The position numbers were made by a program, and so were the translations under genes. From Colimorpha sp045640985 (lineage in GTDB: Bacteria > Bacteroidota > Bacteroidia > Bacteroidales > P3): DNA of 20,931 nucleotides. The stretch's first letter is position 1; each line of letters opens with the position of its first letter. The DNA lies in the NCBI GenBank assembly GCA_045640985.1, contig JAZUFZ010000041.1, positions 1 to 20,931 of the forward strand, in the 5' to 3' direction. Positions 7,068-14,988 of the stretch are shown here, in pieces. The notes under the pieces were generated by a model. The model was given only the letters and a program-made list of their open reading frames with translations. It was not told where the DNA came from and made no database searches.

Positions 7068-8515
7068 CGTTTGTTTACAATCAGTCCTATGATGGCGAAC
7101 ACTTCCAGTCGTCCCGCCAGCATCATTCCTATCAATGTCCACTTGCCAAACGCCCCGATATTCACATACATCACTTCCAGTCCCACATGCTTCAGCATGG
7201 CGTTGGGCCCCAGGTTGCCTATATTCGTGGCGGCGAGGGTGAGTCCTTCTACCATGGTCTCTCCGTCAATCGTGAGCAGGAAAGCTCCGCCAATCAGTAC
7301 CAGTACATACAGGAACACAAAGGCGAACACTTTTCCCACATATTCGTCCTCCACACGGTTTCCGTCAATTCTTACAAGCGTTACGGCATTGGGGTGCAGC
7401 ATTTTTGTGAAATATCCTTTTACGAACCTCATCACAATCATCACACGCTTCCATTTCAATCCTCCGCCCGTTGAACCGGAGCAGGCCCCTACCACTATGA
7501 GTACCAGTGTGACCATCGTTACCGAAATGGGCCAGCTTTCATATCCTTCTGCAAAGAATCCGCAGGTGGAGATGGTGCTTGCCACATGGAATATTCCGTA
7601 GCCCAGGGCTTTCCCTATGCCGTCTCTTTCGGCTGCAAATCCTGCCACACAGCAGATGACGCCGATTGCCATCGCGCCAAGATATACCTTCATTTCTTCA
7701 TCGCGGTTCTGTTTTATTTTAAGGGCGTTGTGGATTGTTCCTACGTTTATGCCACTCAGTATCATGATTAGGGTGGCCACTGCCATCGTGCTGATGCCCA
7801 TGTCGGTAAGACCGTTGCTGCGAGTCATGAATCCTCCTGTGGATACTCCGCTCATACCGATGCAGAGGCTCTCAATCAGGTCGTTTCCGCATAGCCAGAG
7901 TCCTCCGGCTGCCACTAATGTAAGTATGACGTATATCCACCATAGTTTTCTGATGCTCTTGCTCAGCTGGGGGTGGAGCCGACGGGTCCTTACACCCGAA
8001 AACTCTGCCTCCATCAATCCTGCGCCGCTGTTGCCTATCCGCTCATCGCGGGTCCACATTATTACCAGCATCACCAGTCCCAGTCCTCCTATCCATTGGG
8101 TACAGCTGCGCCAGAGCAGCATTCCTCTGGAAATGTTTTCCGGCTGCATAATCACCGAGGAACCGGTGGTCGTGAATCCGCTTATGGATTCAAACATGGC
8201 GTTGGTAAAACTGTCTAAAGTACCGGTTATCAGATAGGGGAGGCTTCCCAGGAGCGGCACCAGTATCCAGAGTCCTACCACGATTCTATAGCAAGCGCTC
8301 AGGCTCACGATGAGTTCCTGTTTCTGGCGCGAAATTCTTTTGCTGACACTCCGGCATAGGAAACTGAGTACCGCATATCCCAGCGCGCACAACATCAGTT
8401 TCCACCATAGCGCTTCTCCAAGTATGAGGCTCACGATACCGCACACTCCCATAAAGCCCCCAAGTATGAGGCCCAATACCCACATGCCGTATGCCATGAA
8501 TCCCCAGTTCCGCAT
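7064..8515 (-). CDS. trkH: Trk-type potassium uptake channel subunit TrkH (paralogue 2)
   Basis: This 483-residue polytopic membrane protein is a second TrkH-type K+ pore. The filters read SGFTTTGSS, SGVSTGGF, ISTCGFF and NIGNLGP, with GACSGSTGGGLKWKR and the C-terminal LAGRLE conserved. The third filter has Cys where paralogue 1 has Thr, and the fourth lacks the TGYGPG of paralogue 1. The two proteins are clearly related but divergent, so this is an old duplication. It lies 1 nt after trkA and overlaps the downstream trkH by 4 nt. Confidence 0.93.
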   Translation of the reverse strand: MRNWGFMAYGMWVLGLILGGFMGVCGIVSLILGEALWWKLMLCALGYAVLSFLCRSVSKRISRQKQELIVSLSACYRIVVGLWILVPLLGSLPYLITGTLDSFTNAMFESISGFTTTGSSVIMQPENISRGMLLWRSCTQWIGGLGLVMLVIMWTRDERIGNSGAGLMEAEFSGVRTRRLHPQLSKSIRKLWWIYVILTLVAAGGLWLCGNDLIESLCIGMSGVSTGGFMTRSNGLTDMGISTMAVATLIMILSGINVGTIHNALKIKQNRDEEMKVYLGAMAIGVICCVAGFAAERDGIGKALGYGIFHVASTISTCGFFAEGYESWPISVTMVTLVLIVVGACSGSTGGGLKWKRVMIVMRFVKGYFTKMLHPNAVTLVRIDGNRVEDEYVGKVFAFVFLYVLVLIGGAFLLTIDGETMVEGLTLAATNIGNLGPNAMLKHVGLEVMYVNIGAFGKWTLIGMMLAGRLEVFAIIGLIVNKR

Positions 8516-8516
8516 C

Positions 8517-9842
8517 TCAGAATAGTTTTCCTACGATTTTCATGGTTCTCGGCAAGGCGAATACCACAACCTTATCGCCTTCTTGCAGTTGTGTGTCGCG
8601 GGTTGGTAAGATTGTTTCGCGTCCGCGGATAACTCCGCCGATGACTGCCCCGTTGGGCATTCCCATTTCTCCGATTGCTTTTCGGGTGGCTATGGCGCGT
8701 TTTCCTACCACAAATTCTATCACTTCCGCATTGGTGCCGCTCAGCCATTTGCTGCTTACGGCATCGCCGCTTACGGTAAAACGGGCAATATAGCTTGCCG
8801 TTATCAGTTTCTTGTTGATGATGGTATCTATGCCGATTTCCTGCGAGAGGTTTATGAAACCGGTGTTTTCAACCAATGCGATAGTGCGTTTTACACCTAA
8901 GCGCTTGGCGTTGAGACATGTGAGTACGTTTGTCTCGGTATTGTCGGTCACGGCGATATAGGCGTCCATGCCCCCCAGTCCTTCATCTTTCAAAAGAGAT
9001 ATGTCGGTGGCATCGCCGTTGATTATCAGCGTCTTTCTGAGGCTTTCGCTCAATAATCTGCATCGCTCTGTACTCTCGTCCACCAGCGTTACGCTCATTT
9101 CGTTTTCCAGTGCCAGTGAGGCAAACCTGCCCACGCGGCCGCCGCCGGCTATCATTACCCGTTTTACCCGCACTTCGTCCTTCCCGGAGATTTCGCCCAG
9201 TTCGTCGAGGCTGCCCCGCTTGCAGATGATATAGGCGAGGTCGCCCTCCTCGAACACGAATTCGGCATGGGGAATGATGGTCTCGCCCATTCTTACCACC
9301 GCCACAAAGCGCATGTTCCAGTCCATCAGTTCCATGCGTTTCTTTCCTACCGCGGGACTCTCTTTTCCGAGGCGTATCAGGTTCATCGTCAGCAGTCCTC
9401 CGGCGAAGTCGAAGAACTCCTGTGTGACGGTATTTTTCAGCAGATTGGTGATTTCCTTTGCGGCAATGCGTTCGGGACATACCATCTCATCTACGCCCAG
9501 TTCGCGCCACATCTCACGGTTCCTGCCCTCCAGCAGTTCGGTGTTGCTCACGCGTGCTACCGTACGTTTGGCGCCCAGATGTTTCGCCACCACGCACGCC
9601 ACCAGATTCACGTTTTCGTCCTTCAGCACGGCCAGCATCATATCCGCCTCGCTGGCATTGGCCTCTTCCAGCACCTCTGGCGAAGTGGCGTTGCCCACAA
9701 TCGTCAGAAGGTCAGTCTCCTGCTCCAGTTTCTTGAGTAGTTCCGCATGGGGATCCACCACCGTAATATCATAATCCAGTTCCGCCAGACTCCGCGCAAG
9801 ATAGAATCCCACTTCTCCATCACCGGCAATAACAATATTCAT
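8517..9842 (-). CDS. trkA: Trk system potassium regulator TrkA
   Basis: TrkA is the cytoplasmic nucleotide-binding ring that gates TrkH. The 441-residue protein has two RCK halves. The first starts at the N-terminus with the Rossmann motif IVIAGDGEVG; the second begins around MIAGGGRVGRFA. Each is followed by a TrkA-C domain (the ESPAVGKKRMELMDWNMRF and IATRKAIGEMGMPNG regions). The start at 9840-9842 (MNIVIAG) is preferred because TrkA proteins begin directly with this strand; an in-frame ATG at 9932 would add 30 residues with no counterpart. It leads the minus-strand gene run. Confidence 0.93.
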   Translation of the reverse strand: MNIVIAGDGEVGFYLARSLAELDYDITVVDPHAELLKKLEQETDLLTIVGNATSPEVLEEANASEADMMLAVLKDENVNLVACVVAKHLGAKRTVARVSNTELLEGRNREMWRELGVDEMVCPERIAAKEITNLLKNTVTQEFFDFAGGLLTMNLIRLGKESPAVGKKRMELMDWNMRFVAVVRMGETIIPHAEFVFEEGDLAYIICKRGSLDELGEISGKDEVRVKRVMIAGGGRVGRFASLALENEMSVTLVDESTERCRLLSESLRKTLIINGDATDISLLKDEGLGGMDAYIAVTDNTETNVLTCLNAKRLGVKRTIALVENTGFINLSQEIGIDTIINKKLITASYIARFTVSGDAVSSKWLSGTNAEVIEFVVGKRAIATRKAIGEMGMPNGAVIGGVIRGRETILPTRDTQLQEGDKVVVFALPRTMKIVGKLF

Positions 9843-9974
9843 AGTTTGAAAATATATATTTATTCTATGTATAACGCGTATCATTCTAAAATAGTATATC
9901 GCCGTCATTATTTTTTTTATTGCCCCGTTCATCTTGGATATAGGGTTACCTATAACACAGTCATTTGTATAGGA

Positions 9975-10088
9975 TAACTCCCTTCTATCTTTTTTTTATC
10001 TTCTTTTTATCTTCGCTTTATCTTTTGTTCTTAGAATAGGAGATAAAAAAAGATAATATGGAGATAAAAAGAAGATATAAGGGAGTTA
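9975..10088. repeat. Inverted repeat with AGATAAA-type tracts
   Basis: TAACTCCCTT at 9975-9984 is the perfect inverse of AAGGGAGTTA at 10079-10088. Between them, the left half is a run of ATCTTTTT-type units and the right half a run of AGATAAAAA-type units, so the whole forms an imperfect stem of about 114 nt. Short AT/purine-rich units of this kind with GGGAG ends look like an intergenic dispersed repeat or MITE. No transposase is present. Confidence 0.65.
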
Positions 10089-10212
10089 CCACGGTAAAGA
10101 TCCTATGAAACAGGACTCTGGGGAAAGATTCTTACTGCGGTTCCGGGCGGCGGTCATCATCTCGGAATCGGCTGTTGTGTGGTTTGATGCTGATTGTATG
10201 TTAAAATGTGTT

Positions 10213-10226
10213 AATATTGCAATATT
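10213..10226. promoter_or_regulatory. Perfect 14-bp palindrome, possible operator
   Basis: AATATTGCAATATT is a perfect palindrome, about 200 nt before the rpsO promoter and 370 nt before the trkA start on the other strand. The size and symmetry suit a dimeric helix-turn-helix regulator. AT-rich palindromes also arise by chance, so this is only a candidate. Confidence 0.3.
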
Positions 10227-10405
10227 TACGTTTTCTGAGTGTGGTGTCAGTCGCAAAATTGTGTGATATGTGTATTGTGGCGGGTGTAATAATAATGGTG
10301 TTGTGTAGTTTGTTAAGAATTTTTAAGAAATAGTAATAACGTTGAAAATCAGTGTTTAGGGATAAATGATAGGCGTAAAACGAAAGAAAAATGCGGGGAA
10401 ATGGC

Positions 10406-10433
10406 TTTGGTTGGAAAAATGTTCGTAATTTTG
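10406..10433 (+). promoter_or_regulatory. rpsO promoter
   Basis: TAATTTTG at 10426-10433 matches the Bacteroidetes -7 consensus in the context GTTCGTAATTTTGCAC. A TTTG at 10406-10409 stands 16 nt upstream, slightly closer than the usual 19-21 nt. Transcription would start near 10438-10441, giving a leader of about 45-48 nt before the rpsO ATG at 10486. Confidence 0.7.
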
Positions 10434-10485
10434 CACCCGATTTCGTGAGAGATCAACAGTTGAAACGAATTAAATAGTATAGACA

Positions 10486-10755
10486 ATGTATTTGACAAAA
10501 GAAAAGAAAGAAGAGATTTTTGCACAGTTTGGTGCAAATGCAAAGGACAGCGGCAGCGCTGAGGCACAGATTGCACTGTTTACCTACAGAATTCAGCACT
10601 TGACTGAACGTATGAAGGAAAACAAGAAAGATCAGGTTACCGAGCGTGCTTTGGTTGGTCTGGTTGGCAAACGCCGCAGAATGCTGGATTATCTGAAGGA
10701 TGTGGATATCGAGAGATATCGTGCCATCATCAAGAAACTGAACTTGAGAAAATAA
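10486..10755 (+). CDS. rpsO: 30S ribosomal protein S15
   Basis: S15 binds the central domain of 16S rRNA early in 30S assembly. The 89-residue protein has the family length and sequence: MYLTKEKKEEIFAQFG, DSGSAEAQIALFTYRI, the helix-loop LTERMKENKKD and GLVGKRRRMLDYL near the end. The rRNA-contact signature GSAEAQ...LT.RI is intact. It is followed by an intrinsic terminator and then pnp, the conserved rpsO-pnp order. In other bacteria S15 represses its own mRNA; no matching fold can be asserted here. Confidence 0.98.
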   Translation: MYLTKEKKEEIFAQFGANAKDSGSAEAQIALFTYRIQHLTERMKENKKDQVTERALVGLVGKRRRMLDYLKDVDIERYRAIIKKLNLRK

Positions 10756-10786
10756 TTTTTTCATATTTATTTGGTTATGGTGAGAA

Positions 10787-10817
10787 GGCAAATAGATTCT
10801 GCTATTTGCCTTTTTTT
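10787..10817 (+). terminator. Intrinsic terminator/attenuator between rpsO and pnp
   Basis: GGCAAATAG (10787-10795) pairs with CTATTTGCC (10802-10810) over 9 bp around a 6-nt loop and is followed by seven T residues. It should end most rpsO transcripts. I see no TAnnTTTG promoter between it and the pnp start at 10878, so pnp may depend on read-through. Confidence 0.88.
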
Positions 10818-10877
10818 CTATAGCAGAAAGGATGTGCCGGCGGTCGGCATATTCTGTCGGACGAAAAAACAAGAAAG

Positions 10878-13121
10878 ATGAACATTATCACAAAAAAGAT
10901 TGACCTTGGCAACGGCCAGGTAATCACGATCGAAACCGGAAAATTGGCAAAGCAGGCTGATGGTGCAGCCGTGGTAAGAATGAATGATACCATGCTTTTG
11001 GCCACAGTATGCTCAAAGAAAGAGGCTGGCGAACATGTGGATTTCATGCCTCTTACAGTTGAATATCAGGAAAAATATGCTGCCATGGGTAGATTCCCTG
11101 GCGGTTTCTTCAAGCGCGAGGCTAAACCTTCAGAGAACGAGATTCTCATTGCCCGTCTGGTGGACCGTGCGTTGAGACCTCTTTTCCCCGATAACTTCCA
11201 TGCTGAGGTTCAGGTTCAGATTACCCTTATCAGCGGTGACAAGAATACGGCTCCGGATGCTTTGGCTGCTTTGGCTGCCGCTTCTGCTCTGGCTGTATCG
11301 GATCTGCCTTTCAACGGACCTGTGTCTGAGGTTCGCGTTTCCTATCTGAATGGAGAATATGTAATCAATACTCCGCTTCCTGAAATTGACAATGCTGACC
11401 TCGACCTTATCGTGGCTGCTACCGAAGACAACATCATGATGGTGGAAGGTGAGATGAAGGAGGTAAGCGAAGACTGTATGCTGGGCGCCCTGAAAGCTGC
11501 TCACGAGGCTATCAAACTGCAGTGCCGTGCCATTGCTGAACTTACCGTTGAGGCCGGTAAAACCGAAAAACGTGAATATTGCCACGAGGTTAATGACGAT
11601 GAACTCCGCGCCAAAATGCAGGAGGCTCTCTATCAGAAATGCTACGACTTTGCAAAGCAGGGCATTGCCAACAAGCTGATGCGCGAAGAGGGTTTCGAGG
11701 CTATCAAGCAGGAATATATCGAGGCTAACTTCACGGAAGAAGACCTGGAGAACGACGATCTTACCTATATGATTGACCGCTACTATCACGACATTGAGAA
11801 AGAGGCTATGCGTGATATGGTTCTGAACGAGCGTATCCGTCTGGACGGTCGTCAGCTGGACGAAATCCGTCCGATCTGGAGCGAGGTAAGCTATCTTCCT
11901 TCTGCTCACGGCAGCGCAATCTTTACCCGTGGCGAGACTCAGTCGCTGAGTACCTGTACACTGGGAACTAAACTCGATGAACAGATTATCGACGGTGCTG
12001 TAATTGAAGGTACCCGCCGTTTCCTGCTCCACTATAATTTCCCTGCATTTGCAACTGGCGAGGTGAAGGGCAACAGAGGCCTGAGCCGTCGCGAAGTGGG
12101 CCACGGCCATCTGGCTTGGCGCGCTTTGAAGGAAGTGCTTCCTACTGAAGAAGAATGTCCTTATACCATCCGCGTGGTGAGCGATATCCTGGAAAGCAAC
12201 GGCAGTTCCTCTATGGCAACTGTATGCGCCGGCTGTCTGGCATTGATGGATGCCGGTGTGAAGATCCGCAAGCCGGTTACCGGTATTGCCATGGGTCTGA
12301 TCAGCAAGGGTGACAAATGGGCCGTATTGAGCGATATTCTGGGTGATGAAGACCACCTCGGCGATATGGACTTCAAGGTTTGCGGTACCCGTGACGGTAT
12401 TACCGCCTGCCAGATGGATATCAAGGTTGATGGCTTGAGCTATGAGGTTCTTGCTAAGGCTTTGGAACAGGCAAAACAGGGCCGTCTGTTCATTATGGAT
12501 AAGATTCAGGAAACTCTTGCCGAACCAAGAGAAGACTATAAGCCATTCGTTCCAAGAGTTCAGCAGCTGGTTATTCCTAAGGACTTTATCGGCGCTGTTA
12601 TCGGCAAGGGCGGTGAGGTAATCCAGAAGATCCAGAAGGAGACCAATTCCGTAATCAATATCGAGGAAGACGGTGAAGTTGGAAGAGTAGATGTTTCCGC
12701 TGTAGATAAGGACAGTATCGAAGCTGCAATCAAGTGGATCAAGGATATCATCACCGTTCCCGAAGTGGGCCAGGTATATGATGCCAAGGTTACCGGCATC
12801 GTTGAGTTCGGTGCATTCCTTGAGTTCCTCCCCGGAAAGGAAGGCTTGATGCACATCAGCGAATATGACTGGGCACGTACCGAGTCTCTGGAAGGACTTC
12901 TTCAGATCGGCGATATGGTTCAGGTGAAGATTATCGCAATCGATGAAAAGAGCGGTAAACTGAAACTCAGCCGCAGAGCCCTTCTTCCGAAACCAGAAGG
13001 CTATGTGGAGGAAAAACCGCAGAGAGCCCCTCGCAGAGAAGGTGACCGTCCCCGCAGAGAAGGTGGCGACCGTCCCCGCAGAGAAGGCGACCGTCGTGGT
13101 GGAAATGACCACAGAAGATAA
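10878..13121 (+). CDS. pnp: Polyribonucleotide nucleotidyltransferase (PNPase)
   Basis: PNPase degrades RNA 3'-to-5' by phosphorolysis and can also add tails; it works as a trimeric ring in the cytoplasm. The 747-residue protein has all domains: first RNase PH domain (about 10-145), helical linker, second RNase PH domain (about 320-540) with DMDFKV and ACQMDIK carrying the metal-binding acidic residues, KH domain with VIGKGG near 574, and S1 domain from about 631 (GQVYDAKVTGIVEFGAF). The tail from about 716 is a disordered basic stretch of RREGDRP repeats ending GGNDHRR, likely to add RNA or protein contacts. Confidence 0.98.
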   Translation: MNIITKKIDLGNGQVITIETGKLAKQADGAAVVRMNDTMLLATVCSKKEAGEHVDFMPLTVEYQEKYAAMGRFPGGFFKREAKPSENEILIARLVDRALRPLFPDNFHAEVQVQITLISGDKNTAPDALAALAAASALAVSDLPFNGPVSEVRVSYLNGEYVINTPLPEIDNADLDLIVAATEDNIMMVEGEMKEVSEDCMLGALKAAHEAIKLQCRAIAELTVEAGKTEKREYCHEVNDDELRAKMQEALYQKCYDFAKQGIANKLMREEGFEAIKQEYIEANFTEEDLENDDLTYMIDRYYHDIEKEAMRDMVLNERIRLDGRQLDEIRPIWSEVSYLPSAHGSAIFTRGETQSLSTCTLGTKLDEQIIDGAVIEGTRRFLLHYNFPAFATGEVKGNRGLSRREVGHGHLAWRALKEVLPTEEECPYTIRVVSDILESNGSSSMATVCAGCLALMDAGVKIRKPVTGIAMGLISKGDKWAVLSDILGDEDHLGDMDFKVCGTRDGITACQMDIKVDGLSYEVLAKALEQAKQGRLFIMDKIQETLAEPREDYKPFVPRVQQLVIPKDFIGAVIGKGGEVIQKIQKETNSVINIEEDGEVGRVDVSAVDKDSIEAAIKWIKDIITVPEVGQVYDAKVTGIVEFGAFLEFLPGKEGLMHISEYDWARTESLEGLLQIGDMVQVKIIAIDEKSGKLKLSRRALLPKPEGYVEEKPQRAPRREGDRPRREGGDRPRREGDRRGGNDHRR
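13032..13097 (+). repeat. In-frame tandem repeat in the pnp tail
   Basis: Three adjoining units of 21, 24 and 21 nt (13032-13052, 13053-13076, 13077-13097) begin CGCAGAGAAGG and encode RREGDRP, RREGGDRP and RREGDRR. The units differ by a single inserted glycine codon, so the tail length can change by in-frame slippage. Confidence 0.85.
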
Positions 13122-13153
13122 TTGATATTATCAACGATGTTCGATTTTTAGTG

Positions 13154-13179
13154 AGAATGGCGGTTTTATCCGCCATTCT
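13154..13179 (+). terminator. Intrinsic terminator after pnp
   Basis: AGAATGGCGG (13154-13163) and CCGCCATTCT (13170-13179) form a perfect 10-bp stem with a TTTTAT loop, followed by TATTTTC. It lies 33 nt after the pnp stop. The T-tract is interrupted but adequate. Confidence 0.85.
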
Positions 13180-13221
13180 TATTTTCTCAAAATCATATCT
13201 TTAGAAAAAAAAATAAAAGAA

Positions 13222-13255
13222 TTTGCAATAGTACCAATAATTCTTCGTATTTTTG
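13222..13255 (+). promoter_or_regulatory. purM promoter
   Basis: TATTTTTG at 13248-13255 fits the -7 consensus and TTTG at 13222-13225 the -33 consensus, with a 22-nt spacer that is one base over the usual range. The leader would be about 15-18 nt before the ATG at 13278, short but common in this phylum. Confidence 0.7.
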
Positions 13256-13277
13256 CAAAGATTTTTGAATTAAAACT

Positions 13278-14450
13278 ATGGACACACTAAAGTATAATCT
13301 CCGTGGCGTATCTGCATCGAAGGAAGATGTGCACAACGCTATTAAAAACATCGACAAAGGCTTATATCCAAAAGCTTTCTGCAAGATTATCCCCGATATT
13401 CTCGGCGGTGATAACGACTATTGCAATATCATGCACGCAGATGGTGCGGGTACTAAATCTTCGCTGGCTTATCTTTATTGGAAGGAAACCGGCGATCTGA
13501 GCGTCTGGAAAGGCATAGCAATCGATGCCGTCGTGATGAATCTGGACGATTTGCTGTGTGTGGGAGCGGTAGATAATATCCTGCTCTCTTCCACCATAGG
13601 ACGAAACAAGAATCTCGTTCCCGGGGAAGTGATTTCTGCTGTAATCAACGGCACGGAAGAATTCCTCCAGAAGATGCGCGACCTCGGAGTAGGAATACAT
13701 CTTACCGGTGGCGAAACTGCCGATGTGGGAGACCTGGTGCGTACCATTATTGTAGATTCCACGGTAACGGCCCGTATGAAACGCAGCCAGATTGTGGATA
13801 ACAGGAATATCAAGGCAGGAAATGTAATCGTAGGTCTGGCTTCATACGGTCAGGCTACCTACGAAACGGCTTATAACGGCGGTATGGGAAGCAACGGCCT
13901 CACCTCGGCACGCCATGACGTGTTCGAGAAGTATTATGCACAGATGTTCCCCGAAAGTTACGACCACAACCTTCCTCAGGAAGTAGTCTATTGCGGCGGC
14001 AAACGCCTGACCGATCCCACCGAAGTCCCGGGAGTGGATGCCGGTCATCTGGTGCTTTCCCCGACCCGTACCTATGCGCCTATCATCCGCCGCATCCTTG
14101 ACGAATACCGCCCCAAGATCGACGGTATGATCCACTGCAGCGGCGGCGCACAGACCAAGGTGCTCCACTTTATCGACAATCTCCACGTCGTTAAAGATAA
14201 CCTCTTCCCCGTTCCTCCACTCTTCAGGCTCATCCACGAGCAGAGCGGCACCGAATGGAAGGAGATGTATAAGGTATTCAACATGGGCCACCGCATGGAA
14301 ATCTACACCGACGAAGCCACCGCACAGGGCATCATCGAGATTTCCAAGTCCTTCAACGTAGATGCTCAGATCATCGGACATTGCGAGGTTATGGAAGGTC
14401 CGCAGGTAACCGTCAAGAGCGACAAAGGAACATTTGTTTACAATTCATAA
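13278..14450 (+). CDS. purM: Phosphoribosylformylglycinamidine cyclo-ligase-like protein (AIR synthase)
   Basis: PurM closes the imidazole ring in purine synthesis, converting FGAM and ATP to AIR in the cytoplasm. The 390-residue protein has the PurM architecture: ATP/substrate loop HADGAGTKSSLAY (53-65), catalytic-core block AIDAVVMNLDDLLCVGA, LTGGETADVGD, a C-terminal domain with HCSGGAQTKVLHF and GHRMEIY. It is somewhat longer and more divergent than the gammaproteobacterial enzyme (about 345 residues), as in other Bacteroidetes AIR synthases. A related AIR-synthase-fold enzyme cannot be strictly excluded. It shares a unit with the HIT-family gene 10 nt downstream. Confidence 0.85.
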   Translation: MDTLKYNLRGVSASKEDVHNAIKNIDKGLYPKAFCKIIPDILGGDNDYCNIMHADGAGTKSSLAYLYWKETGDLSVWKGIAIDAVVMNLDDLLCVGAVDNILLSSTIGRNKNLVPGEVISAVINGTEEFLQKMRDLGVGIHLTGGETADVGDLVRTIIVDSTVTARMKRSQIVDNRNIKAGNVIVGLASYGQATYETAYNGGMGSNGLTSARHDVFEKYYAQMFPESYDHNLPQEVVYCGGKRLTDPTEVPGVDAGHLVLSPTRTYAPIIRRILDEYRPKIDGMIHCSGGAQTKVLHFIDNLHVVKDNLFPVPPLFRLIHEQSGTEWKEMYKVFNMGHRMEIYTDEATAQGIIEISKSFNVDAQIIGHCEVMEGPQVTVKSDKGTFVYNS

Positions 14451-14460
14451 CAGAAACGGT

Positions 14461-14853
14461 ATGGCATCAATTTTTTCAAGAATCGTAGCAGGTGAAATTC
14501 CTTGCTATAAGGTGGCAGAGACCGAAGACTGTCTCGCCTTTCTCGACATCGATCCCGTGGTGAGAGGACACGTCCTCTGCATCCCCAAGAAAGAGGTGGA
14601 TTATATCTTCGACCTCGATGACGAGCTTTATACCCGTCTCCATTTCTTCGCCCGCACCGTAGCCAAAGCCCTCAAAGAGGTCTGCCCATGCATCAAGGTC
14701 GGCGAAGCCGTAGTAGGCGTAGATGTGCCCCATGCCCACATCCATCTCATCCCGCTCAACCAGCCGGGAGACATGGACTTTAGCCACCATATCAAGATGA
14801 CCCCTGAAGAGTTCCAGGCTCTCGCACAGGAGATTGCCGCCCACATCCGGTAG
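14461..14853 (+). CDS. HIT family protein (histidine triad hydrolase)
   Basis: HIT proteins hydrolyse nucleoside phosphoramidates or dinucleoside polyphosphates in the cytoplasm. The 130-residue sequence starts MASIFSRIVAGEIPCYKV, a typical Hint-like N-terminus, and carries the active-site triad HAHIHLIP near residues 99-106. The ATG at 14461 is preferred to an in-frame ATG at 14434 because the family begins with FxxIxxGEIP close to the N-terminus and because the longer form would overlap purM. It follows purM by 10 nt and is probably co-transcribed. Confidence 0.93.
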   Translation: MASIFSRIVAGEIPCYKVAETEDCLAFLDIDPVVRGHVLCIPKKEVDYIFDLDDELYTRLHFFARTVAKALKEVCPCIKVGEAVVGVDVPHAHIHLIPLNQPGDMDFSHHIKMTPEEFQALAQEIAAHIR

Positions 14854-14899
14854 GCGCTGTGGCCACAGCGAAGCAGACAATATGTGATCCGCATAACAA

Positions 14900-14926
14900 A
14901 AGAGGCGCCCCGTTGGAGCGCCTCTT
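14900..14926. terminator. Bidirectional terminator between HIT gene and peptide operon
   Basis: AAGAGGCGC (14900-14908) pairs with GCGCCTCTT (14918-14926) over 9 bp. On the plus strand it is followed by CTATTG, a poor T-tract. On the minus strand the stem ends in TTTTG, which is better. It is 46 nt after the HIT stop and 62 nt after the stop of the minus-strand 63-aa gene, so it probably serves both converging units. Confidence 0.75.
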
Positions 14927-14988
14927 CTATTGACATATTGGCGGGGCGTTGTCTTATCACCGCTATTCTGGGCATAGTTCTGGGTGAA

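Larger units (their letters stand above)
9843..10485. other. Divergent trkA/rpsO intergenic region
   Basis: These 643 bp separate trkA (-) from rpsO (+). They hold the hairpin TATAGG-GTTA-CCTATA at 9939-9954, the AGATAAA-rich inverted repeat at 9975-10088, the palindrome at 10213-10226 and the rpsO promoter near 10426. I see no convincing TAnnTTTG element on the minus strand for trkA and no gene. The GC-richer part at 10100-10190 has no recognisable RNA fold. Confidence 0.6.

Noticed and set aside
7068..7142. Upstream start of the downstream trkH at 7142.
   Set aside because: The extra 25 residues are hydrophilic and lie inside the preceding trkH; the ATGA overlap at 7064-7067 marks the natural start.
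6351..7601. A 416-codon plus-strand frame opposite the two trkH genes.
   Set aside because: It is His/Ser/Pro-rich, as expected from the antisense of membrane-protein codons, and the trkH motifs on the other strand are unambiguous.
9843..9932. Upstream start of trkA at 9932.
   Set aside because: TrkA proteins begin directly with the Rossmann strand MNIVIAG; the added 30 residues have no counterpart and run through AT-rich spacer DNA.
9843..10485. A potassium- or cyclic-di-AMP-linked riboswitch before trkA.
   Set aside because: No recognisable aptamer core could be read; the structure present is a simple repetitive inverted repeat.
11130..13112. A 660-codon minus-strand frame opposite pnp.
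   Set aside because: It is antisense to a complete PNPase with all domains; long shadow frames are common opposite genes with strong codon bias.
14434..14460. Upstream start of the HIT gene at 14434.
   Set aside because: It would overlap purM and add nine residues not seen in the family; MASIFSRIVAGEIP is the normal N-terminus.
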